Shown here: positions 36,276 through 45,096 of the stretch, one piece after another | Layout of the letters: each line of letters starts with the position of its first letter | Numbering within the stretch: the first letter of the stretch is position 1 | Assembly (NCBI GenBank): GCA_938010045.1 | Contig: CALLFZ010000018.1 | Span: forward strand, 1 to 64,000 | Reading direction: 5' to 3' | DNA from: an uncultured bacterium | GTDB taxonomy: Bacteria > Verrucomicrobiota > Kiritimatiellia > PWTM01 | DNA length: 64,000 nucleotides | Notes under the pieces: model-generated | Told to the model about the DNA's origin: nothing | What the model saw: only the letters and a program-made list of their open reading frames with translations | Database searches by the model: none | Program-made: the position numbers and the translations under genes

Positions 36276-37178
36276 TCAGCCGGACGCTGGCGGTCGCGCC
36301 AGAGCGCGAGCGGCCGCGTCCGGGAACAAGTGGCGGCGCCGGTCCGCCGCGCGCGCACCGGCGGGTCGCGGCACAAACAGATCGCCCGGTCCCAATCCAA
36401 GTTCGTGCGCGACGTCCAGACAGTAGTCCAGGCCGCCGATGTCTTCGTCGCGGTTGTTGGTGCCGAACGAAAACTTCGCGCCCGCCGCATGCGCCAGCCG
36501 CAGAAACGCGCGACCGGGCAAACGGGTGCGCCCGTTGATTTCGATCGCGACGCCATTCCGCACCGCCGCGTCGATCACGCGTCGCATGCGGTCCCGCGTC
36601 CACAGCTCGTCGTAGCGGTCGGCCAGCACCGCTGGCAGGTAGGTCGGGTTCGCGAAGAGATCGATCGGCTCGCGTTCGAGGATCTCAACCGTCCGCTGCA
36701 CGAGCGTATCCATGAATTCCTCCGGGTGGTCCACGTGCACCTCGGCGGGAATCCACAGTCGCATTCGACGCCCATGGCGGTCGGTCCAGGTCATCGCATC
36801 AGTGAACACATAGTCGAAGCGCGCCACCGTGTCGGGCGACAGCAGCGTCATCCATTCGCGCCCCTCGGCCTGGATCGCCGCGTACGCCGCGCCGTGGCGT
36901 CGCACCTCGTCGAGCCACGCCAGCGCGGCCGCGTCATTCGTGGTTGGAAACCCGAGACCCACGTTGACCGCGAAGCCGAACTGCACGCCCGTGGCGCGAG
37001 AGATTTCGAGAGCGCGTTCGATCGTGAGGCCCCCTTTCAGGTGCACATGGAGATTGCGCAGCGGTGTACCGTCGGCCAACAGCTTCTCGAGTGCGGGATG
37101 GGGCGCCGGCGATTCGGCCGCGCCGGTGGCGAGTACGCCGGCGACCACCACCACCGCGGCGTATGCGCGGAACCTCAT
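36276..37178 (-). CDS. Exported PHP-like metal-dependent hydrolase
   Basis: A 300-residue protein with a signal peptide (MRFRAYAAVVVVAGVLATGAA). The mature part looks like a PHP-type TIM-like barrel with metal-binding histidines and acidic residues: LRNLHVHLKGGLTIERAL, IPAEVHVDHPEEFMDTLV, FANPTYLPAVLADRYDELWTRDRM, IEINGRTRLPGR, KFSFGTNNRDEDIGGLDYCLDVAHELGLG. Such folds include phosphatases and phosphoesterases; being exported is less usual and the substrate is not evident. Its start overlaps the esterase stop by four bases, and MscS begins 17 bases after its own stop. Confidence 0.78.
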   Translation of the reverse strand: MRFRAYAAVVVVAGVLATGAAESPAPHPALEKLLADGTPLRNLHVHLKGGLTIERALEISRATGVQFGFAVNVGLGFPTTNDAAALAWLDEVRRHGAAYAAIQAEGREWMTLLSPDTVARFDYVFTDAMTWTDRHGRRMRLWIPAEVHVDHPEEFMDTLVQRTVEILEREPIDLFANPTYLPAVLADRYDELWTRDRMRRVIDAAVRNGVAIEINGRTRLPGRAFLRLAHAAGAKFSFGTNNRDEDIGGLDYCLDVAHELGLGPGDLFVPRPAGARAADRRRHLFPDAAARALARPPASG

Positions 37179-37957
37179 GGGCCCGAGCCCGCCGCCGGTG
37201 CGCCTCGACGGTGCCGCAGAAACCACTCATAGAGCTCAGCATTGTCGTAGGTCGCGGTCCAGGCGTCATGGCCGGTGTTCGGGTACACCGTGAACCGCGG
37301 ATCCGCCCCCGCGCGCTTCAGCGCCTCGACCATCGTTTCGGACTCGCGGAGCGGCACCACCGGATCATCGGCACCATGAAACACCCAGACCGGAACGCGG
37401 CGCAGCACGTTCGCGCGATACCAGGGGCCGCCGCCGCAAATCGGTGCGATCGCCGCGAACAAGTCTGGGTATTCGGCGGCCAGTCGCCATGTGCCGAACC
37501 CACCCATGCTCAGGCCGGTCACATACATCCGATCTCGATCCACGCGGTGCGCCGCGATCACGTCGTCGAGCAGTGTGCGCAACGCGAGAATCTGCCGCGC
37601 GCTGTCCCACCAATCGTCGGCCGGGCACTGCGGCGCGACCACCAGAAACGGAAACACCCGCCCCGAGGCGATCAGCTTCGGTGGGCCGTGTTTCTTCACC
37701 AACTCGAGATCGTCGCCGCGCTCGCCCGCGCCATGCAGGAACAGCAGCAACGGCCATCGGGTCGGCCCCTCGCGGTCATAGCCGGGCGGACACGCCAGCC
37801 AATAGCGCAGCCGCACCCGCACGCTGGCCGTTCCCTCGAGCACCTTCGGGTCCATCGTCATTGAGTTTGTCATGGTGGAATCGGCCGCGGCGCCCTGCAG
37901 TGCCGCGAACGCCGCGATTGCCCATGCCGCCTCGCAAGCTCGCCAACGTCCGCTCAT
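37175..37957 (-). CDS. Exported alpha/beta-hydrolase, esterase/phospholipase-like
   Basis: A 260-residue exported serine hydrolase (signal SGRWRACEAAWAIAAFAALQGAAA). The nucleophile elbow GLSMGGFG places the serine at residue 150; LLFLHGAGERGDD carries the oxyanion-hole glycines, FHGADDPVVPLRES the acid and NTGHDAW the histidine. It belongs to the group of predicted peptidase/phospholipase or feruloyl/acetyl-esterase-like secreted hydrolases found beside glycan-degrading enzymes. As first gene of the operon with the PHP-like protein, MscS and GH140 it may remove acyl groups from the same plant or algal glycan. The start at 37957 follows a cluster of Arg-rich open frame that lacks a signal. 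Confidence 0.85.
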   Translation of the reverse strand: MSGRWRACEAAWAIAAFAALQGAAADSTMTNSMTMDPKVLEGTASVRVRLRYWLACPPGYDREGPTRWPLLLFLHGAGERGDDLELVKKHGPPKLIASGRVFPFLVVAPQCPADDWWDSARQILALRTLLDDVIAAHRVDRDRMYVTGLSMGGFGTWRLAAEYPDLFAAIAPICGGGPWYRANVLRRVPVWVFHGADDPVVPLRESETMVEALKRAGADPRFTVYPNTGHDAWTATYDNAELYEWFLRHRRGAPAAGSGP

Positions 37958-38213
37958 GGCGGCAGTGTATCGGCGGCGCGCCCGTTTGCCAATGCTCGAG
38001 AGCCCGTGGGCGTCGCTCGAACAGCGCAGATCCGGCTGGTTCGAAACCGCCGGGCGCCCGGCCACCTGCGCCCAATGGCGCTCGGTATCCTGGATCCTCC
38101 CCATGGGCGCCGCGCCCGTCCGGGTGGCCGGTACGCCGAGCGAGAACGCCACCCCTTGACGAGAGGCGCCGAGTGTGGGTCACTTGGGCCGAGCCCCGGC
38201 GGAGTCCGGCTCC

Positions 38214-38729
38214 ATGGAGCAGGCGGTCACTGTGATCAAAATTCGGGACGGGTGCCGGTCAGATCTCGCCGAGATCACGCGGTTGGAGCGCGATCTCACA
38301 CGCTTCGACCGCGCGTTTGATCCGACGCTCGACCCCGACTGGCCGGCGAGCCCGGCGGGTCGCGAGTTTTACGAGGCCCGGCTTTCGCGCACGGAAGGCC
38401 TAGCGCTGGTGGCGGAGGAGGATGGACGGGTCGTCGGCTACCTGCTGGGGTGCCTAGGGAAAGCGGCTGAGTACTCGACCCCTGAGCTCACCGCCGAGGT
38501 CGAATGCCTCTATGTGGATCCGACGCGACGGGGAGAAGGCATCGGTGGCCGATTGGTAGCGCGCTTCGAGGAATGGGCGCGAGCGGCCGGCGCCCGTCGG
38601 CTACGCGTCACCGTGTCCGCGGCGAACCGGCGCGCGCTGCGGTTCTATCGCCACCGGGGTTTCCGGTTGTTTGACGTCCTACTCGACAAGCCGTTGGTCA
38701 ACGCCGGCGGTCCCGCGGCCGGCGACTAG
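38214..38729 (+). CDS. GNAT-family N-acetyltransferase
   Basis: A 171-residue GNAT fold protein: IRDGCRSDLAEITRLERDL, ALVAEEDGRVVGYLLGCL, the acetyl-CoA loop LYVDPTRRGEGIGGRLVARF (RxxGxG/A pattern), VSAANRRALRFYRHRGFRLFDV. The substrate cannot be predicted. I chose ATG 38214 because a GGAG lies nine bases before it; a GTG at 38175 would add 13 residues. It overlaps the convergent site-2 protease gene by four bases at the 3' end. Confidence 0.9.
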   Translation: MEQAVTVIKIRDGCRSDLAEITRLERDLTRFDRAFDPTLDPDWPASPAGREFYEARLSRTEGLALVAEEDGRVVGYLLGCLGKAAEYSTPELTAEVECLYVDPTRRGEGIGGRLVARFEEWARAAGARRLRVTVSAANRRALRFYRHRGFRLFDVLLDKPLVNAGGPAAGD

Positions 38730-39355
38730 AGCAGCCATCCGATCGCCGCCGTCGCCAGCCGGTCGCCACCGAGCCACACGAGCGTTCCGGCGGGCGTGAA
38801 AAAGATCACGAACAGCGTCACCCAGAACAAGGCGCCCCCCGCCCGCTCCGCGATCGTTTCCACGCTGGGCGCCAACGACTGCAGTGCGCTCCAGCCATCG
38901 AGACCCGGCAGCGGTATGAGGTTGAGCAGCGCAAGCGTGGCGTTCGCGCGCGCCGCGTAGGCCATCAGCCACGGCGCCCCCTCCACCCGCACGTTCGGCC
39001 ACAGGCGCAAGAACGCCGCGGCGCCCAGCGCGAACGCGGCCATGAGCAGAAGGTTCGCCGCCGGACCGGACAGCGCCGCCACGAGCCGCCCTTTCCGGCT
39101 CAGGCGACGCGGCATGATCGGGACGGCGCCCCACGCCAATCCGAAGAGCAAGAGCATGAGAATGGAGCGGCCGCCCATCTGGCGGACGGGATCCAGCGTG
39201 AGGTGCCCCAAATCGGCCGATGTGGAATCCCCCATCCGGACGGCCGCCCATGCGTGCGCGAATTCGTGCACGCAAATCGAGAACATCACGATCAGCACCC
39301 ACGCGACGTAGTCCCACGGCGATTCGAACAGGCGCGTCAGAAATAGACCACTCAT
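38726..39355 (-). CDS. Site-2 protease family membrane metalloprotease (M50)
   Basis: A 209-residue integral membrane protease. The zinc motif HEFAH is at residues 30-34 in the first helix, and the second conserved motif, LNLIPLPGLDGWSAL, is in a later helix (Asp as third zinc ligand). The short form without PDZ domains matches the bacterial S2P subgroup whose substrates are mostly unknown. The ATG at 39355 overlaps the rhodanese stop by four bases, so the two are co-expressed. Confidence 0.92.
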   Translation of the reverse strand: MSGLFLTRLFESPWDYVAWVLIVMFSICVHEFAHAWAAVRMGDSTSADLGHLTLDPVRQMGGRSILMLLLFGLAWGAVPIMPRRLSRKGRLVAALSGPAANLLLMAAFALGAAAFLRLWPNVRVEGAPWLMAYAARANATLALLNLIPLPGLDGWSALQSLAPSVETIAERAGGALFWVTLFVIFFTPAGTLVWLGGDRLATAAIGWLL

Positions 39356-39711
39356 CCGGCAGGCCCCCGGGCCAGCGGACGTCCCTCCGCGCACCAGCGG
39401 CTCATGTGTCCGTCGAGCAGGAGGATGTCGCGACAGCCCATCTCGCGCAGGATCGCCGCGGCCGTCCGCGCACGCCCGCCGCTTGCACAGGTCACGACGA
39501 TCCGTCTGTCCGCTCCGCCGATCTCGTCGAGGCCGCGCGATCGAAGCTCGGTGTGCGGAATGTTGATCGCTCCCGGAATGTGGCCACCGGCGAATTCGGC
39601 CGGCGTGCGAACATCGAGGATCCGAACTGGAACGCCACCGGTCCGTGCCGCCTCCAGCTCATCGGGACTGATCGCCGCGAAGGCGGGCGGGGAACGTCGA
39701 AACGGCCACAT
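39352..39711 (-). CDS. Rhodanese-like sulfurtransferase domain protein
   Basis: A 119-residue single rhodanese domain: ISPDELEAARTGGVPVRILDVRTPAEFAGGHIPGAINIP, the active-site loop CASGGRAR with the catalytic cysteine, then AAAILREMGC and ILLLDGHMSRW. It can carry sulfur as a persulfide; partner unknown. It starts at 39711 (MWPFRRS), eleven bases after the preceding GYF-DUF975 gene ends, and overlaps the next gene. The short loop suggests small anionic sulfur substrates. Confidence 0.9.
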   Translation of the reverse strand: MWPFRRSPPAFAAISPDELEAARTGGVPVRILDVRTPAEFAGGHIPGAINIPHTELRSRGLDEIGGADRRIVVTCASGGRARTAAAILREMGCRDILLLDGHMSRWCAEGRPLARGPAG

Positions 39712-39721
39712 GTGCAGTCTC

Positions 39722-40639
39722 CTACATTTCGGGCGGCAGCGCGTCGCGGTACCAAAGGGCGGTCGCCACGCCCACGTACGGCACAAGGAACAGGAACCCC
39801 AGCCCGCACGTCAAAATGGCGAGCAATCCCCATCCGACGAAGCGAAGTTGAAAACAAATGAACTTCCATATTCGTCCGCGCATCAGTTGAACGCTGCGGC
39901 GAATCGCCATGACCGGCCCCACCTCTGGATCGTCGGCGATGATCCAAAACGTCCAGTAATATCGCAACACGAAGAGCGCAGACAACACGCAGATCACGAG
40001 TGCGGCGAGGGTTACCGGTAACGACGGAGTTACTCGCGCGCCCAGCACACCCACGACTGCGCCGGTGATCAAGACGATCAACGCCATCGCGGCAAGGAAC
40101 AACACAACCATAACCGAGATCAGGATCTGGGCGACCACCCCCACACCCCACCGTCGAAAGCCGATGAACAACCGACTGAGGTGCGGGGATTCCCCATCGG
40201 CAACCGCCAACAGAACCCGCCCCAGTCCAATATTGAGCCACACCATCAGTAGGAACGATGCGGGGGATCCCAAGGGGGCCGCATATCTATCGAGGATTAC
40301 ACGGACACCCACGACCGCCAAGTACAAGGCGCACGCAACCAGCGTAATGCCGAGCATTTTGGCCCAATGACCTTTCAGGGCCTGACGCGCCCGGCGCGTG
40401 ATCTCACCATTCGGCGTTGTGGCCGCCGTTCCACCTCGTGCCGGTGTGGTCACTGGAAACGCGGCCGCCAAGGCCTCGACCGTCCGCGCCGGACGCCATT
40501 CGGGGCCGAAGTCGGGATGCCACACGAGCTGGCCGGGCTGAAGGTGACCCTCCCGCGCCCAGGCCAGCATGTCCTCGGCGGAGAAGGGGCCGGTGGGCTG
40601 TCCGTCCTGTTCGATGTACCATTGACCTATTGATTCCAT
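39722..40639 (-). CDS. GYF-domain membrane protein (DUF975-like)
   Basis: A 305-residue protein. Residues 1-55 form a GYF_2 domain (QWYIEQDGQPTGPFSAEDMLAWAREGHLQPGQLVW), probably for peptide binding. A linker of Thr/Gly/Pro follows, then six or so membrane helices of the DUF975 type (LGITLVACALYLAVVGV, VAQILISVMVVLFLAAMALIVLITGAVVG, LAALVICVLSALFVL, GWGLLAILTCGLGFLFLVPY). The gene is divergent from prmA; its start ATG at 40639 lies on the opposite strand in the same CATG as an apparent prmA ATG, which argues for a later prmA start. Function unknown. Confidence 0.85.
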   Translation of the reverse strand: MESIGQWYIEQDGQPTGPFSAEDMLAWAREGHLQPGQLVWHPDFGPEWRPARTVEALAAAFPVTTPARGGTAATTPNGEITRRARQALKGHWAKMLGITLVACALYLAVVGVRVILDRYAAPLGSPASFLLMVWLNIGLGRVLLAVADGESPHLSRLFIGFRRWGVGVVAQILISVMVVLFLAAMALIVLITGAVVGVLGARVTPSLPVTLAALVICVLSALFVLRYYWTFWIIADDPEVGPVMAIRRSVQLMRGRIWKFICFQLRFVGWGLLAILTCGLGFLFLVPYVGVATALWYRDALPPEM

Positions 40640-40715
40640 GTCACGACTAGACCACGTTGACGACCGAAACGCAAAACTGAGGCGAGGCGAACCACCCACC
40701 ACGGAGGCCAACCGG

Positions 40716-41594
40716 GTGTGGAGTGTCGTGACGCTTGCGACTTCGGCGGCGCGGGCCTCCGCCGTCGCGCGCTGGGCACGCTCTGCCAGCGGCGTCGAAC
40801 CCGTCACGTTCACCCGTCCCCGTGATCCGCGGGCGTGGGTGGAACTGTACTTTCCCGAGCCGGAACCGGCGGAGGAGTTCCGCCAAGCCGCGGCGCGCCA
40901 GGCGGGCATCGCGGCCGTCGGGCTGCGCTCGGGCCGTGTGCGAGACTGGTCGCGCGCCTGGCAGGAGAGGTTTGAACCCATCCAGATCGGCCAACAATTG
41001 ATGGTGATCCCTGCGCTCCAGGGCCACCGAACACGCGAACGCAGGCCGACACTGCGCATCGAACCCGGGCTGGGATTCGGTACTGGCCGGCACTTCACCA
41101 CGCGATTTTGCCTCGAACGGATCGCCGCCAAATGCAGCGCACGCCCCCGCCCCCGAAGCCTGCTCGATCTTGGCACCGGCAGCGGCATCCTCGCGCTGGC
41201 CGCGGCGCGACTCGGTGTCCGCCGCGTCCTCGGCACGGATCACGATCCCGTGGCGCTGGCGGCGGCCGCGGAGAACGCGCGCCGCAACCGGCTGTCTCAT
41301 CGTGTGCAGTGGATCGCGGACGACCTCGAACGAAGTTGTCTGACCGGCCGGTTCGACCTGGTTGCAGCCAATCTGTACGGTGCTGTGCTCATCCGGTGCG
41401 CGGAACGGCTGGCGCGGCTCGCAGGCCGAACGCTGATCGTCAGCGGCGTTCAGGAGGCCGAAGCCGATGCGGTGGGCAGCGCGCTCACGGCCGCAGGGCT
41501 TGAGGAGGTCCTGCGCGATGGCGACGGCGAGTGGTGCGGGATGGAGTTTGTGCCGCGACGCCGAAGGCTCAGCGCGAGGCGGCCGGACAAATGA
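40716..41594 (+). CDS. prmA: Ribosomal protein L11 methyltransferase
   Basis: A 292-residue SAM-dependent methyltransferase that trimethylates ribosomal protein L11. The SAM-binding motif LLDLGTGSGILALAAARLG, the acidic VLGTDHDPVALAAAAENA and the AANLYGAVLIRCAERLA block match PrmA, after the N-terminal domain (VWSVVTLATSAARASA...EPGLGFGTGRHFTT). I set the start at GTG 40716: GGAGG at 40703-40707 lies eight bases before it and the first residues align with the family. The ATG at 40638 would overlap, base for base, the start of the divergent GYF gene and has no ribosome-binding site. It overlaps the convergent GH16 gene by 26 bases. Confidence 0.92.
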   Translation: MWSVVTLATSAARASAVARWARSASGVEPVTFTRPRDPRAWVELYFPEPEPAEEFRQAAARQAGIAAVGLRSGRVRDWSRAWQERFEPIQIGQQLMVIPALQGHRTRERRPTLRIEPGLGFGTGRHFTTRFCLERIAAKCSARPRPRSLLDLGTGSGILALAAARLGVRRVLGTDHDPVALAAAAENARRNRLSHRVQWIADDLERSCLTGRFDLVAANLYGAVLIRCAERLARLAGRTLIVSGVQEAEADAVGSALTAAGLEEVLRDGDGEWCGMEFVPRRRRLSARRPDK

Positions 41595-42399
41595 CCTCGC
41601 TCGTCGGCACGGCTCGATCGGTGTAGACCCGGACAAAGTCCACCTCCATGATCGCCGAACGGAGTTGCTCATCAATGCCCTTCTGCCCGCCCCACGTCCC
41701 GCCGATCGCAATGTTCATCAGCAGATACTGCGGCGCGTCGAACGGCCACGACTCAAGACCAGCGCCGGGTTCCTTCGCATACACGAAACGGATTTGTCCA
41801 TCCACCTCGAACTCGATGCGGTCGGGCCGCACATTGACCGCGTAGTCATGGAACTCTTCCGAAGCGCGGGGCACCCGGAACTTTGCGCTGCGGTGGTTTC
41901 CCCGTCGGTGATTGTAGGCTTCGGTGTGGACGGTGGTGTGAATAATCTCGGGATCGAATCCGACCATCTCCATGATGTCAATCTCGCCGCAGCGCGGCCA
42001 CGGCAGCATCGGGTCGTGCACCCCGAGTGTCCAGAGGGCGGGCCACGTGCCGCGACCGGACGGCAGCTTGGCGCGGATCAGGATCCGCCCATGCCGCACG
42101 TGCATGCGGCCCAGCGTGGTCACGCTCGCCGAGGTCCACTCTCGGCCTTCCCACGCCTCGCGGCGCGCCTCAATCACTAACCGGCCGCCCTCGACCCGCG
42201 CGTTCTCGAGCCGGGCGCGCGTGTAGTACTGCGCCTCGCGGTTGCGGATGACGCCCACCTCATAGGTCCACCGCGACGGATCCGGCAGGCCGTCGCGATC
42301 GAACTCGTCGGCCCAGGCCAGTTGCCATTCCGCACGCGCTGCACAGGACGCCCCCACCAGGAGGGCCATCCCGATGGTCTTCACGGTTGATCGGTTCAT
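41569..42399 (-). CDS. Exported GH16 endo-beta-glucanase/laminarinase-like enzyme
   Basis: A 276-residue exported enzyme (signal MNRSTVKTIGMALLVGASCAARA) of glycoside hydrolase family 16. The catalytic core CGEIDIMEMVG gives nucleophile E139, D141 and acid/base E144, and the surrounding jelly-roll motifs are standard (WTYEVG, RARLENARVEGGRLVIEARRE, GRGTWPALWTLG, TTVHTEAYNH, HDYAVNVRPDRIEFEVDG, FLLMNIAIGGTWGG-like). It cleaves internal beta-1,3 or beta-1,4 linkages; laminarin is the likeliest target for the marine/algal-type set. Its 5' neighbour upstream is the barrel protein 22 bases away, so the two may share a transcript. Confidence 0.95.
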   Translation of the reverse strand: MNRSTVKTIGMALLVGASCAARAEWQLAWADEFDRDGLPDPSRWTYEVGVIRNREAQYYTRARLENARVEGGRLVIEARREAWEGREWTSASVTTLGRMHVRHGRILIRAKLPSGRGTWPALWTLGVHDPMLPWPRCGEIDIMEMVGFDPEIIHTTVHTEAYNHRRGNHRSAKFRVPRASEEFHDYAVNVRPDRIEFEVDGQIRFVYAKEPGAGLESWPFDAPQYLLMNIAIGGTWGGQKGIDEQLRSAIMEVDFVRVYTDRAVPTSEVICPAASR

Positions 42400-42421
42400 C
42401 TATTGGCCTCCGCTCTTCCCC

Positions 42422-43423
42422 TCACCACAGCCACGTCAGTGCGGCATGGATGCCGACGTCCGCGCTGTTCGTGAAGCGAACCACGTTCTCGACCACCGCC
42501 ACCTCGATGATCGCGTGTTCGCCCATCCGATGCTTTACGCCAATCTGCACCTCGTGGGTATAGTCCGAGAACGTGTAGTAGTCGCGGGCCACCGGAGAGG
42601 TCAGCAGATACTGCGCGAGCAAGGCGGTGCGCTCGGAGATCTCGAACCGGAGCCCCCCCAGGGCACCGAATTCCGCCTCCCGCAGTTCGATGCCCGCCAG
42701 CTCGCGGGTGCGCGCGTACGACACGCTGCCGCCCCCGTAGGCCACCCAGTTCGAACGGCCGATCCGTTGAAACAGCAAGAGCGAACCGCCCCAGAGCGGC
42801 CGCCCCAACCCCGCAAGACGCTGCTCATCGCCCGTCGGCAGCGTCAGGCCGATGTTCGCGAACACCACCGGATCGGCCGCGTCCGTGGGTCGCCGGATCA
42901 CCGTGGCGTACAACGGCACGTCGCCGATGCCCCACCATTCCTCGTCGTCCTGAACCACCTCACCCTCGGGGCCGACGATGCGGATGTGGAATTGGTTTCG
43001 AGGAACGTCCTCGCGGTGGGCGTTGCCGATCCGGGTGGTTCGATGAAACCATTCAATCGCCCCATCGCCGAATCCACCGAACCGACCGATGATCGGTAGA
43101 CCTGCCGAAACTCGGAAGCTTTCCGTGACCGCGTGGGTCAGCACCAGATCCGCGACCAGCCACTCGCCATCCATCAGGTACGCCCCCTCCCGACGCAGCC
43201 AGACATTCCCGAGGGTCAGCGCGGTTCGAAAGGCCATACCGCCGGCACGGATCGGTTCCGTGTTCGCATAGCCGACATTCGGCCGCACGAGGTGCCCGGG
43301 CGAGACCGTCCGTAGCGCGAGGTGCCCCCAGCCCTCCGCCGAGCCGCGGTCCGTCGGCCCGGACCGCGCCGTCGCGGAGGCCACGCACACCAACAGCACA
43401 AGAGGACGTAAACGCCGCTGCAT
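42422..43423 (-). CDS. Putative outer-membrane beta-barrel protein (DUF3187-like)
   Basis: A 333-residue exported protein (signal MQRRLRPLVLLVCVASATA) with long alternating strands: AFRTALTLGNVWLRREG, GEWLVADLVLTHAVTESFRVSAGLPIIGRFGGFGDG, LYATVIRRPTD, GGSLLLFQRIG, LTWLW at the C-terminus. This is the pattern of DUF3187 and related outer-membrane proteins. Aromatic C-terminus LW fits BAM recognition. It is upstream of GH16 in the same direction, consistent with a role in uptake or display of GH16 products, although no direct evidence exists. Confidence 0.7.
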   Translation of the reverse strand: MQRRLRPLVLLVCVASATARSGPTDRGSAEGWGHLALRTVSPGHLVRPNVGYANTEPIRAGGMAFRTALTLGNVWLRREGAYLMDGEWLVADLVLTHAVTESFRVSAGLPIIGRFGGFGDGAIEWFHRTTRIGNAHREDVPRNQFHIRIVGPEGEVVQDDEEWWGIGDVPLYATVIRRPTDAADPVVFANIGLTLPTGDEQRLAGLGRPLWGGSLLLFQRIGRSNWVAYGGGSVSYARTRELAGIELREAEFGALGGLRFEISERTALLAQYLLTSPVARDYYTFSDYTHEVQIGVKHRMGEHAIIEVAVVENVVRFTNSADVGIHAALTWLW

Positions 43424-43626
43424 CCGGACTCCTCACTCTACGCGTCGAGCCCTCATCCAACCAGTCCGTCCCGCCAGCCCAAGACCCGCCAGCGGTCCAG
43501 GCGGCGGCGCTCCACAGTGTCGTTCGAGCGACGACTCGGCGGCAGACCAGCATGGCGGATGGACATGGACAAGCCCACCTCGCGCCAGTATGTTGAACGT
43601 TTCATGAGCAACGCTCAAGGTGCCCA

Positions 43627-44292
43627 GTGAGAATCGTCCGCGAGGGCTGGTCCTTCATCGGGGTGGCAGCGGCGCCCGGCGCAATCATCGCCTTGGTCGG
43701 CGGACTGACGGGATCGACCGCGTGGGCGGCGGCGGGTGGTGTTCTCGCGCTCGGGGGCGCCGGCGCGATGGCGTTGTTCTTCCGTGACCCCCCGCGGCAG
43801 GTCCCATCGGATCCCGACGCGCTGCTCTCGGGCGCGGATGGGCGGGTGATGGAGATCGTCGAGGACAACGAGCCAGAGTTCATTGGTGGGCCCGCCGTGC
43901 GCATCAGCGTGTTTTTGAGCATCTTTAATGTACACGTCAACCGTGCCCCGATCAGCGGCCGGGTGGTGGCGCTGCGATACGAGCCCGGACAATTCCGTTT
44001 CGCGTTCACCTCCGAGGCCTCACGCGTGAACGAGCGCAACACCATCGTGCTGGAGGGGGCCCACGGACTGTGCGTGGTGCGCCAGATCGTCGGACCAGTC
44101 GCGCGGCGGGTGGTTCACTGGCTCGAGATCGGTCAGCACGTCGGCGCCGGTCAGCGGATCGGGATGATGAAGTTCGGTTCCCGCCTCGATGTTCTGGTCC
44201 CGTTCAATACTCTTGAGATTCTCGTTCGGCCCGGTATGATGGTGCGCGCTGGCGAGAGCGTGCTGGGGCGGTATCGGAGTGTAAGCGGATGA
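43627..44292 (+). CDS. psd: Phosphatidylserine decarboxylase, proenzyme (short type)
   Basis: A 221-residue, single-chain decarboxylase of the short, archaeal/alphaproteobacterial-like type that makes phosphatidylethanolamine. FFRDPPRQVPSDPDALLSGADGRV, SVFLSIFNVHVNRAPISGRV and the self-cleavage site MMKFGSR match; the cut between G184 and S185 would create the pyruvoyl group. The N-terminal 50 residues hold membrane helices. The start is GTG 43627 with no better alternative. Its stop overlaps the start of pssA by four bases, so synthesis of PE from phosphatidylserine is encoded by one unit. Confidence 0.94.
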   Translation: MRIVREGWSFIGVAAAPGAIIALVGGLTGSTAWAAAGGVLALGGAGAMALFFRDPPRQVPSDPDALLSGADGRVMEIVEDNEPEFIGGPAVRISVFLSIFNVHVNRAPISGRVVALRYEPGQFRFAFTSEASRVNERNTIVLEGAHGLCVVRQIVGPVARRVVHWLEIGQHVGAGQRIGMMKFGSRLDVLVPFNTLEILVRPGMMVRAGESVLGRYRSVSG

Positions 44293-45038
44293 ATTTGCGG
44301 TTTCGAAGGTTTTTGGTCAATTCCATGACCTTCGCGGTGCTGGCGGCGGGAGTGGCCGCGCTGTTGGCCGGCCTGGCGGAGAACGTCTCGCTGGCGGCCG
44401 AACTGATCCTGCTGGCCGCCATCCTCGACGGCCTGGACGGGACCTTGGCCCGCGCGCTCCGGGCGACCTCGGACTTTGGGGAACGTCTCGATACCTACGT
44501 GGATACGGTGACCTTCGGCGTGGTGCCGGCGGTGGTCGGCTACCAGACGCTCTGGGCGGACTTCGGCGTTTGGGGCGCTGGAGCAACCGGCATGCTGATC
44601 GCGATGGCCGTGCTCAGGTTCTCGCGCGGCTGCTCGTTTCCCTCCAGCAGCGGTCGCCACGTCTTCCGCGGCCTGCCGATCCCGGTCAGCGCCAGCTGGA
44701 TTGCGATTTTGCTGTTGGTCACCGACAAGGACCTTTTTGGCGTCATGTCGTTCGCCGCTGATCGCGGCGCCGTGATCGGCGGCTACACCGTGGTGGCGCT
44801 GGCCCTCTCGCTGCTGCAAATCTCCAACGTGCGGTATGTGAAGCCCTCCCGCCGACAGCTCCGAACCGCGATGTGGGCGGTCTTGATCCTCGGGCTTCTG
44901 ACCCGCTTGCCGCTGACCTCGTTTTGTGTAGTGGCCACCGCGAGCCTCCTCGTGTACGTCGCAGATGGCCTCCGACGACACCGGCCCCGCGCGCTCCTCA
45001 GCCGCGGCGAGGAACAGGAGGCGGCCATCCGGCGCTGA
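44289..45038 (+). CDS. pssA: CDP-diacylglycerol-serine O-phosphatidyltransferase
   Basis: A 249-residue polytopic membrane protein of the CDP-alcohol phosphatidyltransferase family. The signature DG(x)2AR(x)8G(x)3D(x)3D is present at D50-D72 (DGTLARALRATSDFGERLDTYVD). With the adjacent psd, synthesis of phosphatidylserine is the best assignment, since related enzymes add other head groups. ATG 44289 overlaps the psd stop. A basic tail (RRHRPRALLSRGEEQ) ends the protein. Confidence 0.93.
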   Translation: MNLRFRRFLVNSMTFAVLAAGVAALLAGLAENVSLAAELILLAAILDGLDGTLARALRATSDFGERLDTYVDTVTFGVVPAVVGYQTLWADFGVWGAGATGMLIAMAVLRFSRGCSFPSSSGRHVFRGLPIPVSASWIAILLLVTDKDLFGVMSFAADRGAVIGGYTVVALALSLLQISNVRYVKPSRRQLRTAMWAVLILGLLTRLPLTSFCVVATASLLVYVADGLRRHRPRALLSRGEEQEAAIRR

Positions 45039-45096
45039 TGAACCGATCCTTCGGCCGCAAGTCCCTCCGCGCACCGTTCGCGAAGCGGCAGGCCTC

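Noticed and set aside
40638-40715. ATG 40638 as start of prmA
   Set aside because: It coincides with the divergent gene's start codon, has no ribosome-binding site and adds residues outside the family; GTG 40716 with GGAGG is better.
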